A stretch of 64,000 nucleotides of DNA from NCBI GenBank assembly GCA_000717735.1, contig JOBE01000001.1, positions 62,001 through 126,000 of the forward strand, given 5' to 3'. The DNA comes from Streptomyces griseoluteus (GTDB lineage Bacteria > Actinomycetota > Actinomycetes > Streptomycetales > Streptomycetaceae). This document shows positions 28,039-36,275 of the stretch, piece by piece. Both the position numbers and the translations under genes were made by a program. How positions within the stretch are numbered: position 1 is the first letter of the stretch; the number at the start of each line of letters is the position of its first letter. Below the pieces are notes generated by a model. The model was given only the letters and a program-made list of their open reading frames with translations, was not told the DNA's origin and searched no databases.

Positions 28039-29196
28039 GTGCCCGAAAACGCCCTGCCCGGCGCGCCGCCGTCGGCCGGCCGCATCCGCCGCCGGACCCG
28101 CGCCGCGTTCTTCACCGCCCTGTGCACGTTCCTGCTCGTACTCCCCGGGTCCTTCGCGGCGGCCACGGCCCACGAGCCCCCGGTCCAGCTGAGAGTCATG
28201 ACCCAGAACATGTACCTGGGCGCCGACCTCCGGCCCGTCCTCGGAGCCACCGACACCGCTTCGCTCATCGCGGCCGTCACCCGGGTGTACGCACAGGTCG
28301 AAGCCACGAACTTCCCCGAGCGTGCCGAGGCCATGGCCGACGAGATCGCCGACGCCGACCCCCACGTGGTGGGCCTGCAGGAGGTGGAACTGTGGCGGAG
28401 CCAGACCCCGGCCGACTTCAGCTCCACACCCAACGCCACCGTCGTCGAGTACGACTTCCTGCGGACCCTGCTCGACGAGCTCGCAGCGCGCGGCAAGCAC
28501 TACGCCGCCGTGGCGACCGTCACCAACAGTGACCGCGAGGTCCCCCGGTCCACGCCCACGGGCTACCAGGACATCCGCCTCACCGACCAGGACGTGATCC
28601 TGGCCCGCACCGACCTGCCCACGAGGAGGTTCTCCGTCGCCAACCCGCGGCAGGGTGCCTTCGCGGCTCGCCTGACGATCCCCCACCCGGTACTCGGGAG
28701 CATCCCCTTCATGCAGGGCTGGACCTCTGTCGACGCCACCCTGGGCGGCCACACCATGCGCGTGGTCAACACCCACCTCGAAGTCCGGAGCCCCTCCGTC
28801 CAGGTGCGGCAGGGCGCCGAGCTGCTCGCCGGCCCGCTCGACACCGACCTGCCCACCGTGCTCCTGGGCGACCTCAACTCGGCCGCCGGTGGCGTCGGGG
28901 CGATCCCCGGCATGAGCGACACGCCGACCTACGGCAACTTCCTGGCCGCTGGATTCCGCGACGTATGGACGGAAACCCGTCGCAGGGACCCCGGCTTCAC
29001 CTGCTGCCAGGACCCCGACCTGCGCAATCTCCCGTCGACCCTCAGCCAGCGCATCGACTACGTGCTGTTCCGCAACGGCTTCGAGCCCGTGCGGGCCGAG
29101 CGCGTGGGCGAGGAGCCGGGCGACCGCACTCCGTCGGGCCTGTGGCCCTCGGACCACGCGGGCGTGGTGGCAGCGCTCAGGCTGCCGCGACGCTGA
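28039..29196 (+). CDS. Secreted endonuclease/exonuclease/phosphatase family protein
   Basis: A 385-aa exported metal-dependent phosphoesterase. The N-terminus is basic with a hydrophobic core (FFTALCTFLLVLPGSFAAATA, about 23-43), a signal peptide. The EEP fold motifs are all seen: TQNMYLG (Asn), LQEVE (Glu), NTHLEV, GDLNSA (Asp, Asn) and the terminal SDHAGV (Asp-His). Members are nucleases, sphingomyelinases or inositol phosphatases; the choice is open. GTG 28039 has a GAAAGG box 11 bp upstream; an in-frame start at 27955 would bury the signal. Confidence 0.85.
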   Translation: MPENALPGAPPSAGRIRRRTRAAFFTALCTFLLVLPGSFAAATAHEPPVQLRVMTQNMYLGADLRPVLGATDTASLIAAVTRVYAQVEATNFPERAEAMADEIADADPHVVGLQEVELWRSQTPADFSSTPNATVVEYDFLRTLLDELAARGKHYAAVATVTNSDREVPRSTPTGYQDIRLTDQDVILARTDLPTRRFSVANPRQGAFAARLTIPHPVLGSIPFMQGWTSVDATLGGHTMRVVNTHLEVRSPSVQVRQGAELLAGPLDTDLPTVLLGDLNSAAGGVGAIPGMSDTPTYGNFLAAGFRDVWTETRRRDPGFTCCQDPDLRNLPSTLSQRIDYVLFRNGFEPVRAERVGEEPGDRTPSGLWPSDHAGVVAALRLPRR

Positions 29197-29260
29197 CGGG
29201 CCCGTACGGGCGAATCGGGAGGCGTCGCGCCGCGCCTGACGCGTGCGCGGCGCCTCCCGC

Positions 29261-29695
29261 TCAGTCGATGCAGAACTCGTTGCCCTCGACGTCCTGCATG
29301 TTGATGCACGACTCGTTCTCCTCGTCGGCGAGCAGCACCTTCGTGCACACCGCGCCGAGCGCGACCAGGCGGTCGCACTCCGCCTGCAGCGTCGCGAGGC
29401 GCTCCTCGCCCACGAGCCCGGTACCGACCCGCACGTCGAGATGCACCCGGTTCTTGGCGACCTTCCCCTCGGGAACGCGCTGGAAGTACATGCGCGGTCC
29501 CACACCCGTGGGGTCCTGGCAGGCGAACCACGCACCCTGATCCTTCGGCGGCAGCGAGGCGTCGTACTCGCCCCACGTGGCGAACCCCTCCGGCGGCGGC
29601 GGTACGACGTACCCGAGGACCTCACACCAGAAACGAGCGACACGCTCGGGATTCGCACAGTCGAAGGTGACTTGGAACTGCTTCACGGATGACAT
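29261..29695 (-). CDS. VOC family protein
   Basis: A 144-aa protein with two glyoxalase-like modules: the first starts QVTFDCANPERVARFWCEVLGY, the second contains NRVHLDVRV and the closing strand INMQDVEGNEFCID. It matches the class often annotated glyoxalase-like or VOC. Several Cys are present but no obvious catalytic pair. ATG 29695. It is convergent with the EEP gene and lies next to the regulatory ATPase gene. Confidence 0.85.
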   Translation of the reverse strand: MSSVKQFQVTFDCANPERVARFWCEVLGYVVPPPPEGFATWGEYDASLPPKDQGAWFACQDPTGVGPRMYFQRVPEGKVAKNRVHLDVRVGTGLVGEERLATLQAECDRLVALGAVCTKVLLADEENESCINMQDVEGNEFCID

Positions 29696-29719
29696 CGCGC
29701 CACCATAACGCCTGATGAT

Positions 29720-30205
29720 CTAGGACGCCGCCGGTTTTCCACAGCCTCGATCGGGGCCGGCATCGGGGTCGGTGAGGTCGAGTTCGGCCCGTACGGTCTT
29801 CCCGACCGGGACACGGTCGAGCACCGACCACCGCGAGGCCAGCGCCTCGACGAGCAGTAGACCGCGCCCGCCCTCGTCGAGGGGGCGGGGCGCCGTCGGC
29901 GCGGTCGGCCGCCGCTCGCCCCGGGTGTCGGAGACGTCGACCCGGAGCCGTTGCCCCGAGTCGTACGACAGCCTCAGCTCGAAGTCGCGCCCGGGCACCC
30001 GGCCGTGGGTGACGGCGTTGGCGGCGAGTTCGGCGACGAGCTGCCCGACGGTGTCGGCGGTCTCGGAGCCGTACGGAACGCCCCAGCGGTCGAGTTGGTG
30101 CAGAGCGAGTCGGCGGGCGAGTCGCGCGCCGCGCGGGGTCGAGCTGAAGCGCTGGGTGAACACACGTACGGTGACGGCGGCTTCGCGGGTCACGGGGGAG
30201 GTCAT
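29720..30205 (-). CDS. ATP-binding regulator (SpoIIAB/RsbW-like HATPase)
   Basis: A 161-aa soluble GHKL ATPase. The N box is LVAELAANAVTHG and the G box GGRGLLLVEALA. Such small proteins in Streptomyces act as anti-sigma-like or partner-switch regulators. It is divergent from an XRE/DUF5753 gene and a DUF397 gene, the standard WhiJ-type trio. The N-terminus after MTSPVTREAAVTVRVF has an Arg-rich helix. ATG 30205 is chosen from the N-terminal homology pattern; the frame runs on to 30337. Confidence 0.85.
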   Translation of the reverse strand: MTSPVTREAAVTVRVFTQRFSSTPRGARLARRLALHQLDRWGVPYGSETADTVGQLVAELAANAVTHGRVPGRDFELRLSYDSGQRLRVDVSDTRGERRPTAPTAPRPLDEGGRGLLLVEALASRWSVLDRVPVGKTVRAELDLTDPDAGPDRGCGKPAAS

Positions 30206-30251
30206 GGGGCCAATGTGGCGCCGCACGGCACCAGTTACCAGGTCAGAAACT

Positions 30252-30272
30252 CGTACGCTGCGACAGCGTACG
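30252..30272. promoter_or_regulatory. Perfect 9-bp inverted repeat in the divergent WhiJ-type promoter region
   Basis: CGTACGCTG-CGA-CAGCGTACG lies midway between the divergent ATPase and XRE genes. Size and symmetry fit a dimeric helix-turn-helix operator, probably for the XRE protein encoded 86 bp downstream (autoregulation). Not experimentally known. Confidence 0.55.
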
Positions 30273-30357
30273 GGTTCACGCTCTGGACGGTACCGGTCAC
30301 TACCCGTGAGCATGGGTGCGGTTCGACACGAGCGCACGGGTGCGGGAGGTGGCCGGA

Positions 30358-31203
30358 ATGACGGACGAGGTGCCGGGCGAGGGTCCGGGAGGAAGCGAAC
30401 CGGAGGCGTCAGCCAGCCTGAGGGCCTTCGGGGAGGTGGTCAAGACCTTCCGGAAAAGGGCCGGACTCACGCAGGAACAGTTCGCGCCGCTGGTCGGCTA
30501 CTCGGTGCCCACGATCGCCTCGATCGAACAGGGCCGACGTTTACCTTCCGTCGATTTCGTGGAGCGGGCGGAGGAAGTGCTCGACGCGTTCGGGGTGATC
30601 CGGGCGGCGGCGAAGCACTTGGCACGGAAGCCGGGGCTCGCGAGCTGGTTCCGCCAGTGGGCGAGGCTGGAGCTCCAGGCGGTGACGCTCTACACGTACG
30701 AGAACCGACTGGTGCCGGGCTTGCTCCAGACACCGGCGTACGCGAAGACGCTGTTCGACGAGCAGATCCCGGCGCTGGGGGACGACGAGATCGAGCCCCT
30801 GCTCACGGCCCGCGTCGAACGAACGAAGCTGCTCACGGAGCGCCCCCACACGATCTACAGCTTCATCATCGAGGAGCACGTGCTGCGCCGTCTGACGGGC
30901 GGCCCGGAGGTCATGCGGGAGCAGATCGACCACATTCTCGACCTCTGCGCGCGGCGCAACATCGACATCCAGATCATGCCGCAGTCGCGCGGGCATCACG
31001 CGGGCCTCAACGGCCCCATGCGCCTCCTGGAGACCCCGGAGAACAAGTGGTACGCCTACTGCGAGGGCCAGGAGACCGGCCTCCTCATCCCCGACCCCAA
31101 AGTGGTCAGCATCCTCCAGAAGCGATATGCCAGGATGCGGGCACAGGCTCTCTCCGTCGAGGACTCCGTGAGCCTGTTGCGGGAGATCCGAGGAGCGCTA
31201 TGA
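30358..31203 (+). CDS. XRE-family regulator with DUF5753 (WhiJ-type), TTA codon
   Basis: A 281-aa DNA-binding protein. The helix-turn-helix (about 24-75) contains RAGLTQEQFAPLVGYSVPTIASIEQG, here cited by position; the DUF5753 domain fills about 95-275 (LVPGLLQTPAYAKTL, MPQSRGHHAGLNGPM). Leu62 is coded by TTA (30541), the only in-frame TTA seen in the window, which makes translation depend on the bldA tRNA. ATG 30358 has a GGGAGGTGG box. The stop overlaps the DUF397 start (ATGA), so both are coupled. The set is typical of developmental or antibiotic regulation. Confidence 0.9.
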   Translation: MTDEVPGEGPGGSEPEASASLRAFGEVVKTFRKRAGLTQEQFAPLVGYSVPTIASIEQGRRLPSVDFVERAEEVLDAFGVIRAAAKHLARKPGLASWFRQWARLELQAVTLYTYENRLVPGLLQTPAYAKTLFDEQIPALGDDEIEPLLTARVERTKLLTERPHTIYSFIIEEHVLRRLTGGPEVMREQIDHILDLCARRNIDIQIMPQSRGHHAGLNGPMRLLETPENKWYAYCEGQETGLLIPDPKVVSILQKRYARMRAQALSVEDSVSLLREIRGAL

Positions 31204-31439
31204 GCACCACAGACCTGGCCTGGTTCAAGAGCAGCTATAGCAGCGGCAGCGGCGACGACTGCGTCGAAGTCGCCCTGGCGTGGCACAAGTCCAGCCACAG
31301 CAGTGGCAGCGGCGACAACTGTGTCGAGGTCGCCGCCTGCCCCTCCACCGTTCACGTCCGCGACTCCAAGGTCCCTGAGGGCCCCACCTTCGCCGTGGCG
31401 TCCGTCGCCTGGACGGAGTTCCTCGACCAGCTGCGCTGA
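31200..31439 (+). CDS. DUF397 domain protein with duplicated N-terminal motif
   Basis: A 79-aa partner protein of XRE/DUF5753 regulators. The typical WxKSSyS motif occurs twice: LAWFKSSYSSGSGDDCVEVA is followed directly by a second 20-residue copy beginning LAWHKSSHSS. The usual ending (HVRDSKVPEGPTFAV...FLDQL) follows once. The 60-bp duplication enlarges the normal 60-aa protein. ATG 31200 overlaps the upstream stop by four bases. Confidence 0.9.
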   Translation: MSTTDLAWFKSSYSSGSGDDCVEVALAWHKSSHSSGSGDNCVEVAACPSTVHVRDSKVPEGPTFAVASVAWTEFLDQLR

Positions 31440-31578
31440 CACGGCGAAGGGGAAGCATCACTTCCATGTCCCCGGTTCGTAACGAGCCGGAGTGAAACGG
31501 AACAGGACGGCGACGCCTGGGCAGAATCGGCTCGTCAGCCACACCGTTCAAGCCATGTGAAGTACACGGGGGATCACC

Positions 31579-32262
31579 ATGCGCGCTGCCCGGCAGAGTT
31601 GGAAGACCTACGCCCTGGGAGCGGCGGCCGTCGCCGCGCTCCTCTCGTCCACGGCCTGCCAGCCGGGCGGCAGCACGATCGACGTGCCGGTGAACCCGAA
31701 GCCCTCGGGTACGCCGAGCGCGACGGACTCCGCGAAGCCGGGCACGCCGAGCGCGACCGGCTCGGCGAAGCCCAGTACCGGCACCCCGACCGCGACCGGC
31801 TCCGGCAGCGTCAGCGACGGCACCGCCAAGGCCTGCGCCGACCCGGACCTGTCGATCGGCACGTCGTACTGGCCGAGGGACTCGGGTCAGCACATGCTCA
31901 TCACGGCCACCAACGTCACCGACAAGCCCTGCACGCTCTACCACTACCCGTTCGTCTACTTCGGCCAGGACAACGACAGCCCTCTCGGCCCGATGGAGTC
32001 GAAGCCGACGGCGGTCGCCACGCTCGGGCCGAAGGAGAAGGCGTACGCGGGCGTGAAGCTGTTCCTCGGGGGCGAGAAGACGACGACGTACACCTCGTTC
32101 GGCCTCGGCTACCACGACCCGAACAACAACAACGACGGTTCGCCGGTCGACGTGTCCCTGTCCGGTGAGGTCGATTTCGTGACCGTCGGCCCCAACCCGT
32201 CGGTCACGTTCTGGAACCGCGACCGCAGCGAGGTCGAGAAGTACGTGTTCAAGGCCAGGTGA
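31579..32262 (+). CDS. Lipoprotein with DUF4232-like domain
   Basis: A 227-aa exported lipoprotein. Signal peptide 1-26 ends in the lipobox LSSTAC (Cys27). A repetitive Ser/Thr/Pro/Lys spacer (about 40-78, GTPSATxSAKP units) leads to a C-terminal beta domain (about 85-225) with two Cys (KACADPD, KPCTLYH), matching DUF4232. It sits on the outer membrane face; function unknown. ATG 31579 has a GGGGGAT box. The 140 bp before it hold no other gene. Confidence 0.8.
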   Translation: MRAARQSWKTYALGAAAVAALLSSTACQPGGSTIDVPVNPKPSGTPSATDSAKPGTPSATGSAKPSTGTPTATGSGSVSDGTAKACADPDLSIGTSYWPRDSGQHMLITATNVTDKPCTLYHYPFVYFGQDNDSPLGPMESKPTAVATLGPKEKAYAGVKLFLGGEKTTTYTSFGLGYHDPNNNNDGSPVDVSLSGEVDFVTVGPNPSVTFWNRDRSEVEKYVFKAR

Positions 32263-32385
32263 CGTAGGCAGTCGGGTCGGCGGGTGGGCGCTCCACGAAG
32301 GCCCTCTGCCAGGATGCGTGTACCGGCCCTCCTTCCCGCACGAAGGAGGCCGGTGCCGTACGACGACCCGAGGAGCGACACACGC

Positions 32386-33171
32386 ATGAGCACCACCCCC
32401 GGCGACTACCTCTCCGGCCTGTTCTCCCTCGAAGGGCGTACCGCCCTCGTCACCGGCGGCAGCTCCGGCATCGGGCGCGCCATCGCCGGGGCCCTGGCCC
32501 GCGCCGGGGCGAGGGTGGTGGTGCTGGCCCGCAAGGAGGCCGAACTGGTCGCGACCGTGGACGAGCTGACGGGCGACGGGTGCAGGGCCGCCTGGGTCAG
32601 CGCGGACCTGAGTACGCGCGCGGGGATCAGGGCGGGGGCGGCGGAGGCGGCGGCCGTCTTCGGGGAGCCCGACATCCTGGTGAACTCCGCCGGCGTCAAC
32701 CTCCGCCCGCCGCTCGGCGAGCTCGGCGAGGAGGTCTGGGACACGACGATGACCGTGAACCTGGAGGCGCCGTTCCTCCTCGGTCAGCGTTTCGGCCCCG
32801 GGATGGCCGGGCGCGGCTTCGGCCGGATCATCCACGTCACCTCGCAGCAGGCGCACCGCGCGTTCGTGCAGAGCGGCGCGTACGGGGTGTCCAAGGGCGC
32901 CCTCGAGTCCCTGGCCCGTTCGCAGGCCGAGGCCTGGTCGCCGTACGGCGTCACCGCCAACACCCTGGTCCCGGGTTTCGTGATGACGCCGCTCAACCAG
33001 CGCCTGTCCTCCGACCCGGACAAGGTGGCGGCCCTGGCCGCCCGCACGATGGTCGGCCGCAACGGCCTCGCCGAGGACTTCGCGGGCGCGGCCGTCTTCC
33101 TGGCGAGCACCTCGTCCGCGTACGTCACGGGCCAGTCCCTCTTCGTGGACGGCGGCCTCTCCGTCCACTGA
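32386..33171 (+). CDS. Short-chain dehydrogenase/reductase
   Basis: A 261-aa classical SDR. Rossmann motif GGSSGIGRAIA (about 24-34), NSAG (about 101-104), catalytic Ser in HVTSQQ, and YGVSK (Tyr and Lys) are all visible; the C-terminus YVTGQSLFVDGGLSVH is typical. It probably reduces a ketone or oxidises an alcohol with NAD(P)H; substrate unknown (gluconate 5-dehydrogenase-like by appearance). ATG 32386 has a GAGGAGCG box; the frame is open to 32284. Confidence 0.92.
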   Translation: MSTTPGDYLSGLFSLEGRTALVTGGSSGIGRAIAGALARAGARVVVLARKEAELVATVDELTGDGCRAAWVSADLSTRAGIRAGAAEAAAVFGEPDILVNSAGVNLRPPLGELGEEVWDTTMTVNLEAPFLLGQRFGPGMAGRGFGRIIHVTSQQAHRAFVQSGAYGVSKGALESLARSQAEAWSPYGVTANTLVPGFVMTPLNQRLSSDPDKVAALAARTMVGRNGLAEDFAGAAVFLASTSSAYVTGQSLFVDGGLSVH

Positions 33172-33266
33172 GGGCCGCACGAGCTTTCCGGCAACCCAGG
33201 GCAGCACCAGGGGTAGTTGCTCTACTTTGGATCTCCTCAGCCGATCGACGGGGGGGGATCCGCCAC

Positions 33267-33377
33267 ATGACCAAGGACGAGATCGCGCGCATCCGCACCG
33301 GGTGGCCACCAGAGGGCCCAGGGACCGCGCTGACCACAGGGTTCGGCCACCGGCTGAGCCACGACGTGAAGGGCTGA
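33267..33377 (+). CDS. Small 36-codon ORF before the kinase-MFS gene
   Basis: ATG 33267 is preceded by a run of eight G that can act as ribosome site. The product begins MTKDEIARIRTGW and ends LSHDVKG. It stops 10 bp before the GTG of the kinase-MFS fusion, so the two could be coupled. No family known; coding status uncertain. Confidence 0.4.
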   Translation: MTKDEIARIRTGWPPEGPGTALTTGFGHRLSHDVKG

Positions 33378-33387
33378 CCTCTTCACC

Positions 33388-36171
33388 GTGGAGCAGCTGA
33401 CGGAGCAGGACCCCACACACATCGGCCCGTACCGTCTGATCGCCCGCCTCGGCGAGGGTGGGATGGGCCTGGTCTACCTGGGCCGGTCCGAGCTCGGCCG
33501 TACGGTCGCGGTGAAGGTCGTGCAGGCCGACCACGCCCAACACCCCGAATTCCGCAAGCGGTTCGCTCGCGAGGTCGCCGCGGCCAGACGGGTGGGCGGC
33601 GACTGGACGGCTGCCGTCCTGGACGCGGACACCGAGGCGGCCGTGCCCTGGGTGGCGACGCAGTACATACCCGGCCCCGACCTGACCACCGTGGTCGGCA
33701 AGACGTTCGGTCCGCTGCCCGAGCACTCGGTCCACACCCTCGCCAACCGTCTCGCCCTCGCCCTGCGGGCGGTGCACGAGGCGGGCCTGATCCACCGCGA
33801 CCTGAAGCCCTCGAACGTGCTGGTGACCGTCGACGGCCCTCGGGTCATCGACTTCGGGATCGCCCGCGCACTCGACAGCATCGGCGGGGACAGTCTGCTC
33901 ACCCGCACCGGCATGCTGATCGGCTCCCCCGGCTTCATGTCTCCGGAGCAGGTCCGGGGGCACGAACTCACTCCGGCCAACGACGTCTTCTGCTTGGGCG
34001 CGGTCCTCGTGTACGCCGCCACCGGACGTCTTCTCTTCGGCGCCACGGACACCGGGCTGAACGCGCATCTGTTCCGGATCGCCGAAGAGGAGGCGGACCT
34101 CACCGGCGTACCCGATTCACTCGTCCCCCTCGTCCGCGCGTGTCTGGAGAAGGACCCGGCGAAGCGGCCCACGCCCGCGCAGGTGATCGAGCGCACGGCC
34201 ACGGACCGGGACGAGGAGTGGCTGCCCGGGTCGGTACTGGCCCACCTGGGGCGCCGTGCGGCGGAGTTGCTGGACTTCGCCCCGCAGGCGCGGGGCGCGC
34301 AGCCGGATCCACGGGTCCAGGTCGCTTCCTCGGCCGCTCAGCCCCAGCCGACCTCGTACCCCCTGCCGCCGGCTTCGTCACCGGCTCCGTACACTCCGAA
34401 CCCGCACGATCCGGCGGCCGCCCTGGCGAACTCCGCCCCCGCGGCGGGATTCGGACCACCGGCGGCCCCGCTGCCCGGCCCCCGGCCCGCGCCCGCTTCC
34501 TTGGGTACGGCGGGCGTTGACGGGGGCCCTCATGCCCGGCGCCGGTGGGGCCTTGCGATGGGCATGCTCGCGCAACTGGTCGTGCTGTTCGACGTGTCGA
34601 CGTCGACGCTGCCCCATCTGCTGCACGAGATCAGCGCCGACGTGGGCATGGACCACTTCTCCGAGCAGTGGATGTTCGTCGGCTATGCCCTGGCCTTCGG
34701 TGCGCTGCTGGTCGTCGGCGGGCACGTCGCCGACCTCATCGGCCGCAAGCCGACCCTGCTCATCGGTCTGACCGGTTTCGCGGTGAGCACAGCGGTCGGC
34801 GTGTTGGCCCCCGGGCCCGCCGCACTGGTCTGGAGCCAGGTCCTCAAGGGTCTCTTCGCCGCCCTGATCACCCCGGCCTCCCTCGGCCTCGTCGCCGCCC
34901 AGTTCACCGAGCCGAGGGCACGCAGGAGGGCCATCGGGCTCTACGCCGTGATCGGCCTCGGCGGTTCCGTGCTGACCGTGCCGCTCACCAATGCGCTGCC
35001 CTCCTGGCGCGTGTCCCTGTACGTCACCGTCCTGCTGGCTCTCGTCGCCCTCATCGGCACCGCCACCCTGGTCCGTGACCGGTCCGGCCGCCGCACTCCC
35101 ACCCGCTTCGACGGGCTCGGCGCGCTGTTGAGCGCGTTCGGCGTCGCTGCACTCGTCTTCGGCTTCGCGGAGTCCGCGGCGGCCGGATGGGGAGCTCCCA
35201 TCCCGTCCGTGTCCCTCGCGTGCGGCATCCTCCTGATCGCAGCCTTCGCCCGGTGGCAGTCGAAGGCCCGGAGCGCGATCCTGCCGGCCTACCCGACCAG
35301 GACCCGCGACGGTTTCGGCGCGTCGCTCACCTTGTTCATGATCGGGCTCGCCCTGTCGACCATGATCGCGCCCCTCGTCGATCTCCTGTACGCCAACGTC
35401 GGACCGGTGCCCACGGTTTCGGTCTTCGTACTGCTGACCGTCTCGTTCCTCGTCGGCTCCGTGCCGGTCGCCGGCAGGCTGCTGCCTCGGATCGGGCCGC
35501 GCGCCCTGCTGGTGTCGGGTCTGCTCCTCGCGGCGGTCGGGCCGCTCATCCAGCTGGCCACGGGTGACTCCCTCCCCGGCGCCTACCCCACCGTGATCTG
35601 CCTCGGCCTCGGTCTCGGCACGGCCGGCACGGTGCTCTACTCGACCGTCATGGACGGCATCGCCGCGCAGGACACGGGCGGACGGGCCGGTCTCGTCATG
35701 GTGAACCAGCACGTGGGCGCCGAGCTCGGTTTCGCGCTGCTCGTCGGAGCGGCCGGGTACAGATTCGAGCTGGGGGCCGCGTCCCTGCTGGTCGCGGCGC
35801 TGATCGGCGGGCTGATGGTCAGGGCGAGGCCCCCGGGGGGAGGCCTCGCCGCGGACAACGGACTGCTGCTCGTGGAGAACGGCCGCGTCACACGCGTACC
35901 GGCGGATCTCCGCGGGCTGGAGCTGCTACAGGAGATCAGCCGTCTGCTCCGGTCCGAGAACGTCACGATGACGAAGCTCGGCACGGACCTGACCCTCTGG
36001 CACGTCGAGGGCGCCGGGACGCCCAACCCCGTCGCGAGCCGTCTCATGGCCGGGTACGGCTTCGAGCCGGTCACCGGGGCCGCGGTCCTGGCCGGGCCCG
36101 TGATCGGCCACATGCCGGTCCCGCTGGGCAGCGACGCGGCCGAGGGCCTCGCGCTCCGTCTGGAGCGGTAG
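33388..36171 (+). CDS. Hanks-type Ser/Thr kinase fused to an MFS transporter
   Basis: A 927-aa protein in one uninterrupted frame. Residues 13-270 are a complete kinase: P-loop GEGGMG (22-27), Lys43, HRDLKPSN (D138), DFG (D155-G157), SPGFMSPE. A Pro/Ala linker (about 300-385) has no receptor-like span. Residues about 386-811 are a major facilitator of the multi-span DHA2 kind, with motif A GGHVADLIGRKP (444-455). A soluble tail of about 116 residues (812-927) follows. Kinases normally end in an extracellular sensor, not a transporter. The kinase may regulate its own transporter. GTG 33388. Confidence 0.88.
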   Translation: MEQLTEQDPTHIGPYRLIARLGEGGMGLVYLGRSELGRTVAVKVVQADHAQHPEFRKRFAREVAAARRVGGDWTAAVLDADTEAAVPWVATQYIPGPDLTTVVGKTFGPLPEHSVHTLANRLALALRAVHEAGLIHRDLKPSNVLVTVDGPRVIDFGIARALDSIGGDSLLTRTGMLIGSPGFMSPEQVRGHELTPANDVFCLGAVLVYAATGRLLFGATDTGLNAHLFRIAEEEADLTGVPDSLVPLVRACLEKDPAKRPTPAQVIERTATDRDEEWLPGSVLAHLGRRAAELLDFAPQARGAQPDPRVQVASSAAQPQPTSYPLPPASSPAPYTPNPHDPAAALANSAPAAGFGPPAAPLPGPRPAPASLGTAGVDGGPHARRRWGLAMGMLAQLVVLFDVSTSTLPHLLHEISADVGMDHFSEQWMFVGYALAFGALLVVGGHVADLIGRKPTLLIGLTGFAVSTAVGVLAPGPAALVWSQVLKGLFAALITPASLGLVAAQFTEPRARRRAIGLYAVIGLGGSVLTVPLTNALPSWRVSLYVTVLLALVALIGTATLVRDRSGRRTPTRFDGLGALLSAFGVAALVFGFAESAAAGWGAPIPSVSLACGILLIAAFARWQSKARSAILPAYPTRTRDGFGASLTLFMIGLALSTMIAPLVDLLYANVGPVPTVSVFVLLTVSFLVGSVPVAGRLLPRIGPRALLVSGLLLAAVGPLIQLATGDSLPGAYPTVICLGLGLGTAGTVLYSTVMDGIAAQDTGGRAGLVMVNQHVGAELGFALLVGAAGYRFELGAASLLVAALIGGLMVRARPPGGGLAADNGLLLVENGRVTRVPADLRGLELLQEISRLLRSENVTMTKLGTDLTLWHVEGAGTPNPVASRLMAGYGFEPVTGAAVLAGPVIGHMPVPLGSDAAEGLALRLER

Positions 36172-36275
36172 CCGGCCGGTGACCCGCCCCTTCCCGCCCT
36201 TCGTCGCAGGGCCCTCGGCGGTCGGCGGCCGTCCGGCTCGTCCGGGCGCCGATGACCCTGCGGGCGGAGGGGTGT

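Noticed and set aside
25447..29658. Very long open frame (1403 codons) on the minus strand
   Set aside because: It lies opposite the EF-G-like and EEP genes, has Arg/Gly/His-rich low-complexity content and no domain; it is the GC-rich shadow of those genes.
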